Shown one piece after another: positions 5,822 through 6,936 of a stretch of DNA of 6,936 nucleotides. Positions within the stretch are counted from its first letter, which is position 1; the number at the start of each line of letters is the position of its first letter. The notes below the pieces were generated by a model. It searched no databases. It was not told where the DNA came from and saw only the letters and a program-made list of their open reading frames with translations. A program made the position numbers and the translations under genes. Origin of the DNA: Syntrophaceae bacterium UBA7544 (lineage in GTDB: Bacteria > Desulfobacterota > Syntrophia > Syntrophales > Smithellaceae); assembly GCA_002479215.1 (NCBI GenBank), contig DLME01000136.1:1-6936 (forward strand). Reading direction: 5' to 3'.

Positions 5822-6936
5822 ATGTTGGACAAAGATGAACTGAAAAAGATGAAAGCTGCCAAAGATAAGTGGGGAAAAGAAATACTGCAAAAATCTCTGG
5901 TCCGCGAGAAGGAGCGCAAAGAAGTCTTCACCAGCATTTCCGGCACGCCAATAGAGCGGCTCTACACTCCGCTGGAAACCGCCAGCCTCGACTATAACGA
6001 AGAGATTGGTTATCCGGGACAGTATCCCTTTACCCGCGGCGTCCAGCCCACAATGTACCGCGGGCGCTTCTGGACAATGCGTCAATATGCCGGATTCGGA
6101 AGCGCCAAAGAGAGCAATGAGCGCTACCGCTATCTCCTCAATCAGGGTCAGACGGGCCTCCCTGTGGCCTTTGATTTGCCCACTCAGGCGGGGTATGACA
6201 GCGATCATCCGCTTTCCATGGGCGAAGTCGGCAAGGTCGGTGTGGCCATTGACTATATCGGAGACATGCGCGTCTTGTTCAAGGGTATTCCTCTCGATAA
6301 AGTGACGACGTCTATGACGATCAACGCGCCGGCCACCGTGCTTTTGGCCATGTATTTGGCGGTTGCCGATGAGCAGGGGGTTTCCTACGATAAACTCGGC
6401 GGTACGGTACAAAATGATATTTTAAAAGAAATTACCGTCCGTGGCCAATATATCTATCCTCCCAAGCAGAGCATGAAGCTGACAGTTGATTTGATCGAAT
6501 ATTGTTTTAAGAATGTTCTCCGCTGGAACTCTATCAGTATCAGCGGGTATCATATCAGGGAAGCCGGTTCCACCGCGGCGCAGGAAGCAGCCTTCACCAT
6601 CGCGGACGGTATCGCTTATGTCCAGGCCTGCATTGACCGCGGCCTGGATGTCGATACCTTTGCTCCGCGTCTCAGTTTCTTTTTCAACGCTTTTACTAAC
6701 GTACTTGAGGAAACAGCTAAATTCCGGGCGGCCCGCAGGTGCTGGGCAAAAGTGATGAAAGAGCGCTTCGGGGCCAAAGATCCCCGTTCGATGATGCTGC
6801 GCTTCCATGTGCAAACGGGAGGCGTCACGCTGACCGCGCAGCAGCCTTTGAATAACGTCGTCCGGGTTGCCCTGCAAGCTTACGCCGCGGCGTTGGGCGG
6901 TTGTCAATCACTGCACACCAATTCCTATGACGAGGC
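5822..6936 (+). CDS. Coenzyme B12-dependent acyl-CoA mutase, methylmalonyl-CoA mutase large-subunit type (3' end beyond window)
   Basis: The frame stays open to the right edge, giving 371 residues of the TIM-barrel substrate domain. From about residue 75 the numbering happens to match Propionibacterium methylmalonyl-CoA mutase alpha. Retained residues include Tyr89 (RQYAGFG), Ser164/Thr166, Gln197, Arg207, Asn236, Tyr243-His244 ([10 protein letters not shown]) and Arg283 (APRLSFFF). [10 protein letters not shown] near the edge is also typical. Tyr89 and Arg207 are Phe and Gln in isobutyryl-CoA mutase, and Tyr89 is Ile in 2-hydroxyisobutyryl-CoA mutase, so a methylmalonyl-CoA-like substrate with a free carboxylate is favoured. 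Unusual are Gln75 (Tyr in Propionibacterium) and Pro114 (Ser). Members interconvert branched and linear acyl-CoA by radical rearrangement. The short N-terminus resembles the roughly 550-residue large subunits that use a separate B12-binding protein, but whether a fused B12 domain follows cannot be seen. Confidence 0.88.
   Translation, partial: MLDKDELKKMKAAKDKWGKEILQKSLVREKERKEVFTSISGTPIERLYTPLETASLDYNEEIGYPGQYPFTRGVQPTMYRGRFWTMRQYAGFGSAKESNERYRYLLNQGQTGLPVAFDLPTQAGYDSDHPLSMGEVGKVGVAIDYIGDMRVLFKGIPLDKVTTSMTINAPATVLLAMYLAVADEQGVSYDKLGGTVQNDILKEITVRGQYIYPPKQSMKLTVDLIEYCFKNVLRWNSISISGYHIREAGSTAAQEAAFTIADGIAYVQACIDRGLDVDTFAPRLSFFFNAFTNVLEETAKFRAARRCWAKVMKERFGAKDPRSMMLRFHVQTGGVTLTAQQPLNNVVRVALQAYAAALGGCQSLHTNSYDE

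Noticed and set aside
5258..6412. Long open frame on the minus strand (384 codons)
   Set aside because: It lies antisense across the 3' end of the acyl-CoA synthetase and the start of the mutase, both with clear conserved motifs. Its translation is His/Arg-rich with no recognisable domain, a typical shadow frame.
6422..6907. Minus-strand open frame of 161 codons
   Set aside because: It is entirely antisense to conserved mutase catalytic sequence, and no family is recognisable.
1..6936. CRISPR array, tRNA/rRNA, insertion sequence or phage genes
   Set aside because: No regularly spaced repeats, no cloverleaf-like or rRNA sequence, and no transposase or terminal inverted repeats were seen. The window is almost fully occupied by metabolic genes.

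Overview
The window carries six genes, all on the + strand and closely packed, with the last one cut by the right edge. All are typical of anaerobic acyl-CoA catabolism: two subunits of a glutaconate-type CoA-transferase, a short-chain dehydrogenase/reductase (SDR), a GNAT acetyltransferase, a fused NDP-forming acyl-CoA synthetase, and the N-terminal catalytic part of a coenzyme B12-dependent methylmalonyl-CoA-mutase-type enzyme. Good Shine-Dalgarno sequences (AGGAG, GAGGAAG, AGGAAGGG), short gaps and bacterial-style promoter and terminator elements indicate a bacterium. Gene content (CoA transfer, ATP-conserving thioester synthetase, B12 mutase) and moderate GC suggest a fermentative, syntrophic or sulfate-reducing anaerobe, for example in Clostridia/Negativicutes or Desulfobacterota. 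That placement is inference only; no rRNA or marker gene is present.

Layout: bases 1-98 hold a strong hairpin followed by a short T run (probable terminator of an upstream unit) and a plausible sigma-70 promoter. CoA-transferase subunit A (99-1145) and subunit B (1138-1953) overlap by 8 bases. After a 148-base gap comes the SDR (2102-2866), then the GNAT protein (2941-3585), the acyl-CoA synthetase (3641-5779) and the mutase large subunit (5822 to the edge), separated by gaps of 74, 55 and 42 bases. No clear terminator lies between any of the six genes, so they may form one transcription unit, though the 148-base gap leaves room for a second start.

How they could work together (inference): the CoA-transferase would load CoA onto a carboxylic or dicarboxylic acid, the SDR would interconvert a hydroxyacyl and oxoacyl intermediate, the B12 mutase would rearrange the carbon skeleton of a branched acyl-CoA, and the NDP-forming synthetase would harvest ATP from a product thioester (or activate an acid). 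The mutase keeps the residues linked to methylmalonyl-CoA-type substrates (Tyr89, Arg207, His244) but differs at two others expected to lie near the substrate or CoA (Gln75, Pro114). The real substrate is therefore open. No gene is obviously novel at family level; the interest is in the combination and in these active-site details.
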